Shown: positions 32,717-41,162, counted from the first letter of the stretch. The stretch is 56,381 nucleotides of DNA from Streptomyces sp. MBT65 (GCF_016612545.1 NZ_JAENRY010000011.1:1-56381), one strand, 5' to 3'. Made by a program: numbers and translations. The notes: generated from the sequence alone by a model not told the origin.

Positions 32717-33571
32717 TCACTCACCCCGGGACGGCGAGGCCCGGACGAACCGGTGCAAGGACGCCTTCAGCGCGGCGACGAAGGCGTCCCGCCGCGTGTC
32801 GTCGAGCGCGTCCAGGGAGAGGTAGGGGTTCAGGTCCTCCAGTTCGACCAGGAGCAGTCGGCCGTCCGGGGTACGGCAGGCGTCGACGCGCTGGATGCCG
32901 TGCTCGACGGAGTTCCAGTCGATGAACCGCTGCGCGAACTCCAGGTCCCCAGGGGCGAGTTCGTACGGTTCCAGTTGCCAGCGCCGCTCAGTGTCCGGGG
33001 CGTGGAGGGCGTACTGGAAGTCGTGGTCGACGAAGTAGAAGGACACCTCGTACGAGAAGTCCACGCACGGCTGGACCAGGACGCTCCCGTCGGCCAGGGC
33101 GGGCAGCCGGTCGGCCGGCACGATCTCCAGCCCTATGGAGTCGGCGCCGAGCTTGGGCTTGACGACATAGCGGTCCGTGCGGGGCAGGCAGTCCAGGTCC
33201 TCGACCCGGTCGACGGTCGGGATGACCGGGAAGCCGGCGGCGCTCAGGTCGAGGAGGTACTGCTTGCCCGCCATGTCCGCCCGGCCCGAGAGCTGGTTGT
33301 AGACCCGGGTCCCGGTGCGGAGCGCGCGCTCGCGGAACGCGTCGTACTCCTTCTGGTAGCCGAGGACCGGACCGCTGTTGCGCACCACGACCGCGTCGAA
33401 GCCGTCCATCAGCGCGGCGGCGTCCAGCGGATGACACAGCGCCATGTCGAAGTCCTCGCGCAGCCGGGACGTCAGGTCGATGTCCTCGTCGCAGTAGCGG
33501 CGCCCGCGTGCCGGGTACGACAGGTCGGTGACATAGAGGACGCGGGGACGGGCGGGGGGTATCGCGGGCAT
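32717..33571 (-). CDS. ATP-grasp domain protein
   Basis: The 284-residue protein has the ATP-grasp order: an N-terminal Rossmann-like domain (RVLYVTDLSYPARGRRYCDEDIDL), DAVVVRNSGPVLGY, NQLSGRADMAGKQYLLDLSAAGFPVIPT (central domain entry), YVVKPKLGADSIGLEIV (ATP-binding Lys and Gly loop), VLVQPCVDFSYEVSFYFVD, and the metal-binding VELEDLNPYLSLD at the end. Such enzymes ligate a carboxylate to an amine or thiol with ATP, as in RimK, GshB or peptide-modifying ligases. No partner substrate gene is obvious. GAGGAG precedes the ATG. It follows the DeoR-LacI regulator on the same strand with a 59-bp gap, so they may be co-transcribed. Confidence 0.82.
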   Translation of the reverse strand: MPAIPPARPRVLYVTDLSYPARGRRYCDEDIDLTSRLREDFDMALCHPLDAAALMDGFDAVVVRNSGPVLGYQKEYDAFRERALRTGTRVYNQLSGRADMAGKQYLLDLSAAGFPVIPTVDRVEDLDCLPRTDRYVVKPKLGADSIGLEIVPADRLPALADGSVLVQPCVDFSYEVSFYFVDHDFQYALHAPDTERRWQLEPYELAPGDLEFAQRFIDWNSVEHGIQRVDACRTPDGRLLLVELEDLNPYLSLDALDDTRRDAFVAALKASLHRFVRASPSRGE

Positions 33572-33630
33572 ACGAGTTCTCCTCGGTCGAGAGGGTTTCG
33601 CGCGGAATGATCAAAACGGTCGGCCCGTGG

Positions 33631-34761
33631 TCAGCGGGCGCGCGCTGCGCCTCCGCAGGACGAGCGGATCCTCAACTCGGGGAGGAGCTCGATGTGTTGA
33701 CGTGGGGCGGGCCGGCGTCCGCTGCCGCGCTCGGCGATCCGTCGCAGCAGGAGGTGCGCGGCCGACTCCCCCACCGCCCGCTTCGGCGGGGCCACGGCGG
33801 TGAGCGGGACGTCGGCGAGCGGGGCGACCTCGTCGTCGTAGGCGATGAGCGCCAGGTCGTCCGGGACCCGGACGCCGCGCGCCTGGAGCCGGGGCACGAG
33901 CACGATCGCGTCCTCGTCGCTGTGCACGAGGGCGGCGGTGACTCCGCGCTCGCGGACCGCGTCGACCAGGTGGTCCACGCTCGACTCGTAGTCGCCGTGT
34001 TCGCGGACGGACGGGGCGCCCCGTGCGTCGTCGAGACCGAGGGAGCGTACGGCCGACTCGTAGCCCGCGATGATCTGCGCGGCGTGCGGGCCCTCTTGGA
34101 GTACGGCGGTGATCCGGTGGTGGCCGAGGGAGGCGAAGTGGCCGACGGCGACCGCGGCTCCGTGGGCGCGGTCGGTGCGCACCCGGTCCAGGGCGGCCGC
34201 GGGGTTGCCGGGCGGGGCGGAGCGTTCGACCAGGACGGTGGGCACGCCCCGGTCGAGGAGCCACTGTTCCTGGCCGCCGACGGGTGCGCCACCCGGCCAA
34301 CTGGGCGCGACGAGCAGCCCCTCGGCGCCGGCCGCGAGGAGGTGCCCGGCCTGGACGGCGTCCTCCGCGCCGACGTGTCCGGACACCCCGAGCACAAGTC
34401 GGCCGCCCTGCGCTCCCACGGTCTCGCGGGCACCGCGCACGATGTCGGCGAAGATCGAGCCGGTGGTCGGCACGATCATTCCGATCACGACGCCCTCGGC
34501 GGACCCGGTGCTCGCCGTGGACACCGTGGACGCGGCGGGCTCCTGTCGTGCCCGTATTCCGGCGGGGCTCCCGCCGCCCGGCCACACCACCGCTCCGTGC
34601 AGCCGGTGCACCCGGCCCTGGCCGGCCAGGGCCTCCACGTCCCGCCTCAACGTGACGGCGGAGACGCCGAGTTCGGCCGCGAGGTCGGCGACCCGCAGGC
34701 TGCCGCGCTCCCGGACGAGTTCGAGCACCCGCTCATGGCGCTGATCGACATGCGGTCGCAC
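33631..34761 (-). CDS. Hybrid regulator: DeoR-type HTH with LacI-type sugar-binding domain
   Basis: The 376-residue protein has a DeoR winged helix at the N-terminus (QRHERVLELVRERGSLRVADLAAELGVSAVTLRRDVEALAGQGRVHRLHGAVV, residues 7-60) in place of the usual LacI HTH. A LacI/GalR periplasmic-binding-type effector domain follows: GMIVPTTGSIFADIVRGARETV, LLVAPSWPGG, VGHFASLGHHRITAVLQEG, LIAYDDEVAPLADVPLTAV. Fusions of this type are known in actinobacteria. GTG 34761 is preceded by GGGGGA. The upstream 34806-34856 region has a GGATCGTAT/ATACGATCC inverted repeat that could be its operator. Targets may include the ATP-grasp gene or a distant sugar operon. Confidence 0.87.
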   Translation of the reverse strand: MRPHVDQRHERVLELVRERGSLRVADLAAELGVSAVTLRRDVEALAGQGRVHRLHGAVVWPGGGSPAGIRARQEPAASTVSTASTGSAEGVVIGMIVPTTGSIFADIVRGARETVGAQGGRLVLGVSGHVGAEDAVQAGHLLAAGAEGLLVAPSWPGGAPVGGQEQWLLDRGVPTVLVERSAPPGNPAAALDRVRTDRAHGAAVAVGHFASLGHHRITAVLQEGPHAAQIIAGYESAVRSLGLDDARGAPSVREHGDYESSVDHLVDAVRERGVTAALVHSDEDAIVLVPRLQARGVRVPDDLALIAYDDEVAPLADVPLTAVAPPKRAVGESAAHLLLRRIAERGSGRRPAPRQHIELLPELRIRSSCGGAARAR

Positions 34762-34805
34762 GGGTCCCCCTGAACACGAAACTGGTCGCGGTCACTCTAT
34801 GCCTC

Positions 34806-34856
34806 GGATCGTATCGACCGTTTCGATCGCTCCGGTCTCATCGATCAATACGATCC
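34806..34856. promoter_or_regulatory. Inverted repeat upstream of the DeoR-LacI hybrid gene
   Basis: GGATCGTAT (34806-34814) and ATACGATCC (34848-34856) are perfect arms, with further CGATCG/CGATC units between. DeoR-type regulators often bind spaced repeats of this sort; autoregulation is likely. Confidence 0.5.
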
Positions 34857-34880
34857 GGTCGAGCGGACGACCTCCGTGAG

Positions 34881-34916
34881 GGCACTCAGTTCCCCGCCCC
34901 CGGCGCACTGAGTGCC
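34881..34916. promoter_or_regulatory. TetR operator region before the tetR gene
   Basis: GGCACTCAGT (34881-34890) and ACTGAGTGCC (34907-34916) are perfect arms 16 bases apart; the right part also contains the self-dyad GCACTGAGTGC (34905-34915). The same core recurs at 35675-35687. Confidence 0.65.
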
Positions 34917-34947
34917 ATCCGTGCCACCTGGTGCTACGTTCCCGTCC

Positions 34948-35637
34948 ATGAGCTCCAAGCCGCCCATGCGGGACGCCCTGGTGGCGGCCGCCTTCCAGTT
35001 GTTCCTGGAGCGGGGCTACGAACAGACCACCATCGACGACATCGTGGCGCTGGCCGGGGTCGGACGGCGGTCGTTCTTCCGCTACTTCCCGTCCAAGGAG
35101 GACGTGGTCTTCCCCGACCACGAACGCTGCCTGGCCGACATGACGGCCTTCCTCTCGTCCGGCGGCGACGAGCACGAGCCCGTGCGGCGGGTCTGCGACG
35201 CGGCCCGGCTGGTGCTGCGCATGTACAACGAGAACCCGACCTTCTCCGTGCAGCGCTACCGCCTCACCAAGAAGGTGCCGGGACTGCGCGCGTACGAACT
35301 GTCGGTCGTGTGGCGCTACGAGCGCGCCCTGGCCGACTACCTGCGCGGGCGCTTCGCCGGCCGGCGCGACGGGACCCTGCACGCGGACGTGATCGCGGCC
35401 GCCGTGGTCGCGGCACACAACAACGCCCTGCGTTCCTGGCTGCGTTCGGACGGGCAGCGCGACGCGGGTGCCGAGGTGGACCACGCGCTGGGCTATGTGC
35501 AGTCCGCCTTCGGACACGCGCCGGCGCCGGCCGTCGTCGAGCAGGGGCCCGAGGACGTCGTGGTGGTCGTCTCCCGGCGCGGGGTGCCGCTGTGGCGCGT
35601 GGTGCAGGAGATCGAGACGGCGCTCGGCAGCGGCTGA
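34948..35637 (+). CDS. TetR-family regulator controlling the adjacent OB-fold gene
   Basis: The 229-residue protein has a TetR HTH (RDALVAAAFQLFLERGYEQTTIDDIVALAGVGRRSFFRYFPSKEDVVF, residues 8-55) and a helical sensor domain with RMYNENPTFSVQRYRLTKKVPGLRAYEL. ATG 34948 is chosen because it starts the typical lead; the 36-base frame extension before it overlaps the operator. GGCACTGAGTGCC-type dyads occur both upstream of the gene and before the next gene on the same strand, so it likely represses both. With an acyl-CoA-type DUF35 protein as target, an acyl-CoA or lipid ligand is conceivable, but that is a guess. Confidence 0.88.
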   Translation: MSSKPPMRDALVAAAFQLFLERGYEQTTIDDIVALAGVGRRSFFRYFPSKEDVVFPDHERCLADMTAFLSSGGDEHEPVRRVCDAARLVLRMYNENPTFSVQRYRLTKKVPGLRAYELSVVWRYERALADYLRGRFAGRRDGTLHADVIAAAVVAAHNNALRSWLRSDGQRDAGAEVDHALGYVQSAFGHAPAPAVVEQGPEDVVVVVSRRGVPLWRVVQEIETALGSG

Positions 35638-35665
35638 ACAGGCAAAGTGAAGGGTACGCAGTATC

Positions 35666-35694
35666 TTTACGCTTGGCACTGAGTGCCATACGCT
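35666..35694 (+). promoter_or_regulatory. Promoter and TetR operator before the OB-fold gene
   Basis: TTTACG (35666-35671) and TACGCT (35689-35694) are spaced 17 bases apart. The perfect 13-bp dyad GGCACTGAGTGCC (35675-35687) occupies the spacer, a classic repressor position. It matches the operator before the tetR gene. Confidence 0.65.
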
Positions 35695-35785
35695 GTGGTC
35701 GTGCACGGTGGCACGACGAACCGCGCACCCGCGTGCCCGGCTCGGCCGCGCGCGGGATTCCGGCCGAGCGCAGGGAGTTGACAGC

Positions 35786-36199
35786 GTGTACCACCACTCA
35801 GGATTCGCGACCCGTCCGGCAGTCGGCTCCCCGGCGGGCCTCCTCGATCCGCCCACCGCCGACGGCGACACCATCCTCTTCCAGCGCTGCACCTGGTGCG
35901 GGACCGCCATGTACCACCGGCTGTTGTGCCCGGTCTGCCAGGGCGGCGACCTGCGCACGGAGCGCAGCGAGGGCACCGGCACGGTCCGTCACTCCACGGT
36001 GGTGCACCGCAACACTCCCGCCGCCCGCAATGTGTCGCTGATCGAGATGGCCGAGGGCTTCGTGGTGCGCGGCCGGGTCATCGGCCCGCCCATCGGCATC
36101 CACAGCGGCGACCGCGTCCGGCTCTCCACGGCCAAGGACCCGGTGCGGGGCGAACCGGTCTTCCAACTCCTCGACGAGCCGTACCGCGCCTGGCACTGA
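35786..36199 (+). CDS. Zn-ribbon/OB-fold protein (DUF35 type)
   Basis: The 137-residue protein has a rubredoxin-like zinc ribbon near residues 37-55 (CTWCGTAMYHRLLCPVC, two CxxC knuckles) followed by a small OB fold (GTGTVRHSTVVHRN through HSGDRVRLSTAKDP). DUF35 proteins usually sit beside thiolases or HMG-CoA-synthase-like enzymes and pass acyl-CoA substrates. Here it is alone, with no thiolase nearby. GTG 35786 is preceded by AGGGAG. It lies behind a promoter whose spacer holds a TetR operator, so its expression is controlled by the upstream TetR. Confidence 0.85.
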   Translation: MYHHSGFATRPAVGSPAGLLDPPTADGDTILFQRCTWCGTAMYHRLLCPVCQGGDLRTERSEGTGTVRHSTVVHRNTPAARNVSLIEMAEGFVVRGRVIGPPIGIHSGDRVRLSTAKDPVRGEPVFQLLDEPYRAWH

Positions 36200-36273
36200 A
36201 AGCCCGACCCGCCCTGACCGCACAGCAGTTGGGCACCGATCGGCGGGCGGTTCCTGAACAGCCGTAGCGCGCG

Positions 36274-36290
36274 CCCGGGTTGAGCCCGGG
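36274..36290 (+). terminator. Hairpin after the OB-fold gene
   Basis: CCCGGG-TTGAG-CCCGGG is a 6-bp stem with a 5-base loop, 75 bases after the stop and upstream of the secreted hydrolase gene. Confidence 0.4.
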
Positions 36291-36427
36291 TACGGACCCG
36301 CCCGACGAAGATCGGCCGAATCCTCCTCCACAGGCAACCCACAGTCTCCGCTTCCCGTCCTCCGGGGCGCGAGGGGCTCCCGGGACCACCGGGGCACCCG
36401 TGTCTGGGGTTCGAGGAGGAGAACACA

Positions 36428-39208
36428 TTGTTCCGTGCCCGGCGAATATGGGTCACGGCCGCGACGGTGCTCGCGGTGGCGGGAGGGATGTCCGGGGCGG
36501 CGCAGGCGGCGCCCCCCTCGGACGCCGGACCGTTCACGGCGACGGCGGCGGCAGACGACGGCACGCTTCCGCCGGGGTGGCGGATCACGGGGAAGGGTTC
36601 CGCGCAGCAGTTGGTGTGGCGCTCGGGCACCCGGGTGCCCATGGGGGACGCACGCGTGGAGTTCCACGCCGGGGGCAAGCTCCTCGGCGTGCCGAGCCCG
36701 GCGAAGGACGGACGGACCTTCCGGCTCGGCCTCGACTCCGTCGCGCCCAGGAAACTGACGGACCTTCAAGTTCTGGCGGCCGGTCGCCGGTTGGATGCCG
36801 CCGGTGACAACAGCGGTTCCGGCAACGGACGTTCGGAGGCCGCCGCCCGACCCGCGGCCCCGCTCCCGGCCGGTGCGATCGATCCGGGCAAGCCGGGTGC
36901 GTACCGTACGACGACCGGCGAGTACACGCTCGACTCGGTCCGGCTGCCCGGGTATGCGCAGCCGATCGAGATGAAGGCCGTCGTGGTCGCGCCGAAGGGC
37001 GCCACCGGCAAGCGGCCGCTCGCGCTGTTCCTGCACGGCCGGCACTACACCTGCTACACGCCGGGCACCGAGGACATCACCGGCGACTGGCCCTGCCCCA
37101 CCGGCACCAAGTCCGTCCCGAGCTACCGGGGTTATCTGCGCGACCAGCGACTCCTCGCCTCCCAGGGCTATGTGACGGTGTCGATCTCCGCGAACGGCAT
37201 CAACGCCCAGGACGCGGACGCCGAGGACGCGGGCGCACAGGCCCGCTCCTCGCTGGTCCGGCTCCACCTGGCCCGCTGGGCCGACTGGTCCGCCCACCCG
37301 GGGACGGCTCCGGCGGTCGTCCGCAACGCACCGCCGGCCGATCTCTCCCGCGTCCTGCTGATCGGCCACTCGCGCGGTGGCGAGGGCGTCAACCGCGCGG
37401 CGATGGACAGCCTCTACCCGCCGCCGGCCGCCCAGGACGGCTACCACGGCCCGGTGCGCTGGAAGATCCGCGGCACGGTCCTCATCGGCCCGACGATCTT
37501 CGGCCAGAACCCGGTGGCCGACGTGCCCTCGGTGACGATCCTGCCCGGCTGCGACGGTGACGTCTCCGACCTCCAGGGCGAGGTCTACGTCGACGGCACG
37601 CGCGGAGTCAGCAAGGGCGCCGCCCTGCACAGCGCGGTCTACGTCGAGGGCGCCGACCACAACTTCTTCAACACCGAGTGGACGCCGGGCCAGGCCCAGG
37701 CGCCCGCCGAGGACGACTTCTACAACGACCCCGACCAGCGGGACGCGGTGTGCTCGCCGGGCGCCGCGACCCGGCTGACCGCCGACCAGCAGCACCAGGC
37801 CGGCTCCACCTACATCGCCACGGCGGCACGGCTGTTCGTCGGCGGGGACGACCGGGCGCGCGAGCTGCTCGACGGCTCGGGCCGCCGGGCACCCTCGGCG
37901 GACCCGGCGCGCGTCCTCACCCACGCGGTGGGCGCGAACCGTGGCGCCGGCTTCCTGCCGGACGGCCGAGTCGCCGTGTCCGGCGGCCGGTTGTGCTCCG
38001 CCGTGGACCCCGACCCGGCCGTCGCCTGTCTGGGCCCCGACACCAAGGGCGGCTCCCCGCACTTCGCGACCTGGGAGACCGCCAAGGAGGTCGGCCGCCG
38101 CGCACTCGCGCTGCGCTGGTCCGCGGCCGGTTCGGCGGTGACGGTACGTCCCGACAGGCCGGTCTCCCTCGGCGGCGCCAAGAGCCTCGCCCTGCGCGTG
38201 ATCGTGCCGCCGAACAGCACCGGCACCCAGCTCGACGTGTCCCTGACCGACACCGCCGGCCACCGAGCGACCCTCGGCCGCGTCCGCGTCGACGGCCTGC
38301 CCGGCACCGAGCGCACCTCCTCCTACTGGGCCCGCGAGGTCCGCGTCCCGCTGACCGCCGCCGCCGGGCTCGACCTGAAGCACGTCAAGTCGCTTGCCCT
38401 GACGCCGCGTTCCCGCTCGGGCCAGGCCTGGCTGATGGACGCCTGGGGCTGGCGCCCCGGCACCCCGGCGGCCACCGCGGCCCCGCTCCCCCGCGTCGAC
38501 ATCGGCCGCCTCACCGTCAAGGAGGGCGACTCGGGCGTCAAGACGTACCGCATCCCCGTCCAGGTCTCGGGCCGGGGCAACGGCCAGGTGCGCCTGTACG
38601 TCTCCGACCCGGCCACCGGCACGGCCACGTCACGGCTGGTGACGGTACGGCCCGGCGGCCACGACATCGACGTACCGGTGAAGGTCGAGGGCAACACCCG
38701 CTTCGACTACGGCAGTCAGCACGACATCTTCGTGAAGGCGGTGCACGGCGCGGTGATCGGCGCCCATCGCGGTGGGGTGACCGCCGAGAACGACGACCCG
38801 ATGCCCACGTTCACCGTGCTCCCGGTCGCCGACCGGGTCACCGAGGGGCAGCCCCTCAAGTGGAAGGTGACGCTCTCCACACCCGCCGACGTGGAGCTGA
38901 ACCCCTCGTTCATCGTCCAACCCGTCGCCACGGGCCCGGAGTTGTCCACCCTGGACGTCGACCCGCAGTGGCTCGGCGAGAACTCCGGTGAGGAACCCGC
39001 GCCGGAGCGCCCGCTGTCCCAGGTGACGAACCTGTTCCTCTGGACCACTGTCCCGGCGGGGCAGTCCAGCACGGAGATCAGCCTCCCGACGGTCAAGGAC
39101 CAGGTGACCGAACAGCCCGAGTCCGTGCGGTTCGTGGCCGTGGACGACAACGGCAACCCGCGCAGCGGCGGCCCGGAGTTGACCGGCACGGTGCTCGACG
39201 CGTCGTAG
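36428..39208 (+). CDS. Large secreted alpha/beta hydrolase with C-terminal Calx-beta-like domains
   Basis: The 926-residue protein has a Sec signal peptide (basic lead MFRARR, hydrophobic core, AQA-A cleavage near 27). The hydrolase core at about 150-520 shows the oxyanion strand LALFLHGRH near 200 and the nucleophile elbow GHSRGGEG with Ser315, then VYVEGADHNFF supplying a His. Four or more Cys in pairs suggest disulfides. From about 690 the protein has two Calx-beta-like sandwiches (RLTVKEGDSGVKTYRIPVQVSG; PVADRVTEGQPLKWKVTLS). The start is TTG at 36428, with GAGGAGGA upstream; no ATG or GTG fits. It is an extracellular esterase, lipase or cutinase-like enzyme; substrate unknown. It stands alone, with a strong terminator after it. 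Confidence 0.85.
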   Translation: MFRARRIWVTAATVLAVAGGMSGAAQAAPPSDAGPFTATAAADDGTLPPGWRITGKGSAQQLVWRSGTRVPMGDARVEFHAGGKLLGVPSPAKDGRTFRLGLDSVAPRKLTDLQVLAAGRRLDAAGDNSGSGNGRSEAAARPAAPLPAGAIDPGKPGAYRTTTGEYTLDSVRLPGYAQPIEMKAVVVAPKGATGKRPLALFLHGRHYTCYTPGTEDITGDWPCPTGTKSVPSYRGYLRDQRLLASQGYVTVSISANGINAQDADAEDAGAQARSSLVRLHLARWADWSAHPGTAPAVVRNAPPADLSRVLLIGHSRGGEGVNRAAMDSLYPPPAAQDGYHGPVRWKIRGTVLIGPTIFGQNPVADVPSVTILPGCDGDVSDLQGEVYVDGTRGVSKGAALHSAVYVEGADHNFFNTEWTPGQAQAPAEDDFYNDPDQRDAVCSPGAATRLTADQQHQAGSTYIATAARLFVGGDDRARELLDGSGRRAPSADPARVLTHAVGANRGAGFLPDGRVAVSGGRLCSAVDPDPAVACLGPDTKGGSPHFATWETAKEVGRRALALRWSAAGSAVTVRPDRPVSLGGAKSLALRVIVPPNSTGTQLDVSLTDTAGHRATLGRVRVDGLPGTERTSSYWAREVRVPLTAAAGLDLKHVKSLALTPRSRSGQAWLMDAWGWRPGTPAATAAPLPRVDIGRLTVKEGDSGVKTYRIPVQVSGRGNGQVRLYVSDPATGTATSRLVTVRPGGHDIDVPVKVEGNTRFDYGSQHDIFVKAVHGAVIGAHRGGVTAENDDPMPTFTVLPVADRVTEGQPLKWKVTLSTPADVELNPSFIVQPVATGPELSTLDVDPQWLGENSGEEPAPERPLSQVTNLFLWTTVPAGQSSTEISLPTVKDQVTEQPESVRFVAVDDNGNPRSGGPELTGTVLDAS

Positions 39209-39234
39209 CGGCACGTCGTACCGCCGTATGAAGT

Positions 39235-39268
39235 GAAGGGGCCGCAGCGCGTGAGCTGCGGCCCCTTC
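39235..39268. terminator. Strong bidirectional terminator
   Basis: A perfect 14-bp stem (39235-39248 with 39255-39268) has a GCGTGA loop. It lies between convergent genes: 27 bases after the hydrolase stop and 21 bases from the DUF1003 stop. Confidence 0.88.
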
Positions 39269-39288
39269 CTGTTGCGTCCTGCGGATGC

Positions 39289-39759
39289 TCAACTCGGTTT
39301 CTGGGGACCGTTGTTCATCTTGGCGCGGTTCTCGGTGAGGAGTTCCTGGACGCGTTGTTCGATCTCGCGGGGGTCGAGGCCCAGCGCGGCGCCGATGTGC
39401 GCGGACCACACCTCGGAGCGGAGGTTGGTCTCGAAGTCGAGGTCGGCGCGGACGTTCTCGCGGGCCGCCTGGCGGTTCTGGCTGACCATGACGAAGGTCG
39501 ACAGGAAGATGGCCTCCAGGCTGACGATCATCGTCAGGAGCCCGTAGGGGTACGGGTCGAAGATGCCCGCCTTCCCGAGGAGTCCTTCGTTGAGGGCGAT
39601 CCAGACGGCGAACCACAGTGCGTGCAGGTAGACGAAGAGCATGGTGCCGGCGAACGCGGTGATCGCGTCGGCGACCCGGTCCTGGGTGCTGCGCATCCGG
39701 GCGAAGACGATCCGCTCCTGCCGCAGCCGCAGCTCGGCCGGGGTCAGCGCGGGGTCCAC
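39289..39759 (-). CDS. DUF1003 membrane protein
   Basis: The 156-residue protein has the DUF1003 pattern: a cytoplasmic basic lead, DRVADAITAFAGTMLFVYLHALWFAVWIALN (helix 1 at about 31-58), the conserved FDPYPYGLLTMIVSLEAIFLSTFVMVSQNRQA (helix 2 at about 66-98), then a charged helical tail with LDPREIEQRVQELLTENRAK. It is a two-helix inner-membrane protein of unknown role; CRP-controlled in mycobacteria. It is last in a run of three genes on this strand (DJ-1-like, PPOX, DUF1003), 37 bp after the PPOX gene. Confidence 0.92.
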   Translation of the reverse strand: MDPALTPAELRLRQERIVFARMRSTQDRVADAITAFAGTMLFVYLHALWFAVWIALNEGLLGKAGIFDPYPYGLLTMIVSLEAIFLSTFVMVSQNRQAARENVRADLDFETNLRSEVWSAHIGAALGLDPREIEQRVQELLTENRAKMNNGPQKPS

Positions 39760-39796
39760 GGGCGCTCCCAGGGTTGTGTGGGCAAGGGGTTCGTCC

Positions 39797-40183
39797 TCAG
39801 GGTGTGAGCGTCACGCGGATGCCGATGGTGCCGTCGGCGCCCCGGCGCAGTCGGCTGCCGAGGAGGGTGAGGCGCCCGCTGAGTCCGTACTTGCGCTTGA
39901 TGAGGGCGCGGTAGTGGGCGGTGGTCTCGGGGTCGCAGATCTCGGCGGTGCCGGGGACCTGGTTGCCGGTCGGGTTGCCGCGCAGGTCGCAGGGGCCGAC
40001 GAGGACATCGGCGCGGGCCCGGATGCGCTTGACCTTCCAGGAGTCGGCGACCGTCCAGACACCGAGTGTCTCGCCGTCGCGGACCACCCACACCGGGGTG
40101 GCGACCGGGGAGCCGTTCTTGCGGTAGCTGGTGATCAGCAGGTACTGGCTTGCACCGAGCCGGTCCAGCAGGGTCTCGTCCAT
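39797..40183 (-). CDS. PPOX-class F420-dependent oxidoreductase-like protein
   Basis: The 128-residue split beta-barrel protein shows LLDRLGASQYLLITSYRKNGSPVATPVWVVRDGETLGVWT (FMN/F420-binding half) and SWKVKRIRARADVLVGPCDLRGN, the typical second half of PPOX class F420 oxidoreductases. Length is normal. Such enzymes reduce quinones, biliverdin or unknown small molecules with F420H2. ATG 40183 is chosen as the motif begins at once; a further start six codons upstream would overlap the DJ-1-like gene end. It is probably co-transcribed with that gene. Confidence 0.88.
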   Translation of the reverse strand: MDETLLDRLGASQYLLITSYRKNGSPVATPVWVVRDGETLGVWTVADSWKVKRIRARADVLVGPCDLRGNPTGNQVPGTAEICDPETTAHYRALIKRKYGLSGRLTLLGSRLRRGADGTIGIRVTLTP

Positions 40184-40193
40184 GGTCGGCAGT

Positions 40194-40952
40194 CTAAGCA
40201 CCCGCGGGTGCCCGCAGCAGGTCGAGAAACCCGCGGGCGAAAAGGTAGGCGTCTCCGGGCCAGCGCGCCGACAGATAGGTGCCGTCCCTTACGACGAACG
40301 CGTGCGTGTCGTCGCTCGCGGTGCCGCGCCGGGTGAGTTCCCTGGGGCCGCGCTCGAACTGGGTGCCCGCGTCGTCGAGGACGGCCCGCACCTCGTCCTC
40401 CACATAGGCCGGGTAGGTGCGGTAGTAGCGGCCGAGGCGCCAGGCGGTGGTCAAGTAGGCGGTGCGTTCCATGTACTTGGGCAGACAGGTCGTACGGCGT
40501 CCGGCGAGCACACTGCGGCCGGTGTCCGGGTCCCGGGTGCGGGCCAGTACGAGGACGCCGTGGCAGATCGCGCCGACCGGGCGGCCCAGCTTCCAGAACT
40601 CCGCGACCTTGCCGCTCAGTTCGGGGGATCCGAGGTACTGGCGCATGCCGGGTGCGTGTCCGCCGGGCAGCAGCAGTCCGTCGAAGCGGGTCACGTCCAG
40701 GTCGGCCCAGGCGACGGTGGCGCCGAACTCCGGTGCCCGGGTGAGCTGTTCATAGAACCGCTTGGGTTCGTCCTCGGCGCCGAGCTGTCCGAAGAGGACG
40801 CCGGTCAGCAGCCGGGGGTCCGCGGCGGGCCGGGTCCCTGCGTGCTCGGTGGCGAGGACGACCTCGTGCCCGGCGTCGGTGAGCAGCCGCCAGGGCACGG
40901 CGACCTCGGTGACGTCGAAGTCGCGGTCGGGGACCGGCATCAGCACACGCAT
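40194..40952 (-). CDS. DJ-1/PfpI-family protein
   Basis: The 252-residue flavodoxin-like protein of the type-1 glutamine amidotransferase superfamily shows MRVLMPVPDRDFDVTEVAVPWRLLTDAGHEVVLATE, FDGLLLPGGHAPGMRQYL, and the nucleophile elbow GAICHGVLVLA with Cys near residue 132. No glutaminase triad partner domain is present, so it is of the PfpI/DJ-1/Hsp31 kind: glyoxalase, deglycase-like, chaperone or peptidase. Length and the extra C-terminal part (RTYPAYVEDEVRAVLDD, AFVVRDGTYLSARWPGDAYLFARGF) fit the Hsp31-like branch. Cytoplasmic. First of three genes on this strand. Confidence 0.87.
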   Translation of the reverse strand: MRVLMPVPDRDFDVTEVAVPWRLLTDAGHEVVLATEHAGTRPAADPRLLTGVLFGQLGAEDEPKRFYEQLTRAPEFGATVAWADLDVTRFDGLLLPGGHAPGMRQYLGSPELSGKVAEFWKLGRPVGAICHGVLVLARTRDPDTGRSVLAGRRTTCLPKYMERTAYLTTAWRLGRYYRTYPAYVEDEVRAVLDDAGTQFERGPRELTRRGTASDDTHAFVVRDGTYLSARWPGDAYLFARGFLDLLRAPAGA

Positions 40953-41162
40953 GGGGTCATCATCGCAGCCGGGGCGCGGGGCGGCGGCCGGGCAGCTCCG
41001 GGGCCAACTCGGCCCGGCGGCGCACCCGTTGGCCCGAGGAGCTGAAGCCGATCCTCTGGTCGGTGAACAGGACGGCGGTGGGCCACGTATGGAGGAAGGG
41101 CACTCAACGACCGGAGGGCCCCGCGGTGTCGTCACCGCACGTTCGGGGTTCGGGAGCCATGC

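Noticed and set aside
35798..38383. An 861-codon open frame on the minus strand
   Set aside because: Antisense shadow of the OB-fold protein and secreted hydrolase genes; low-complexity translation.
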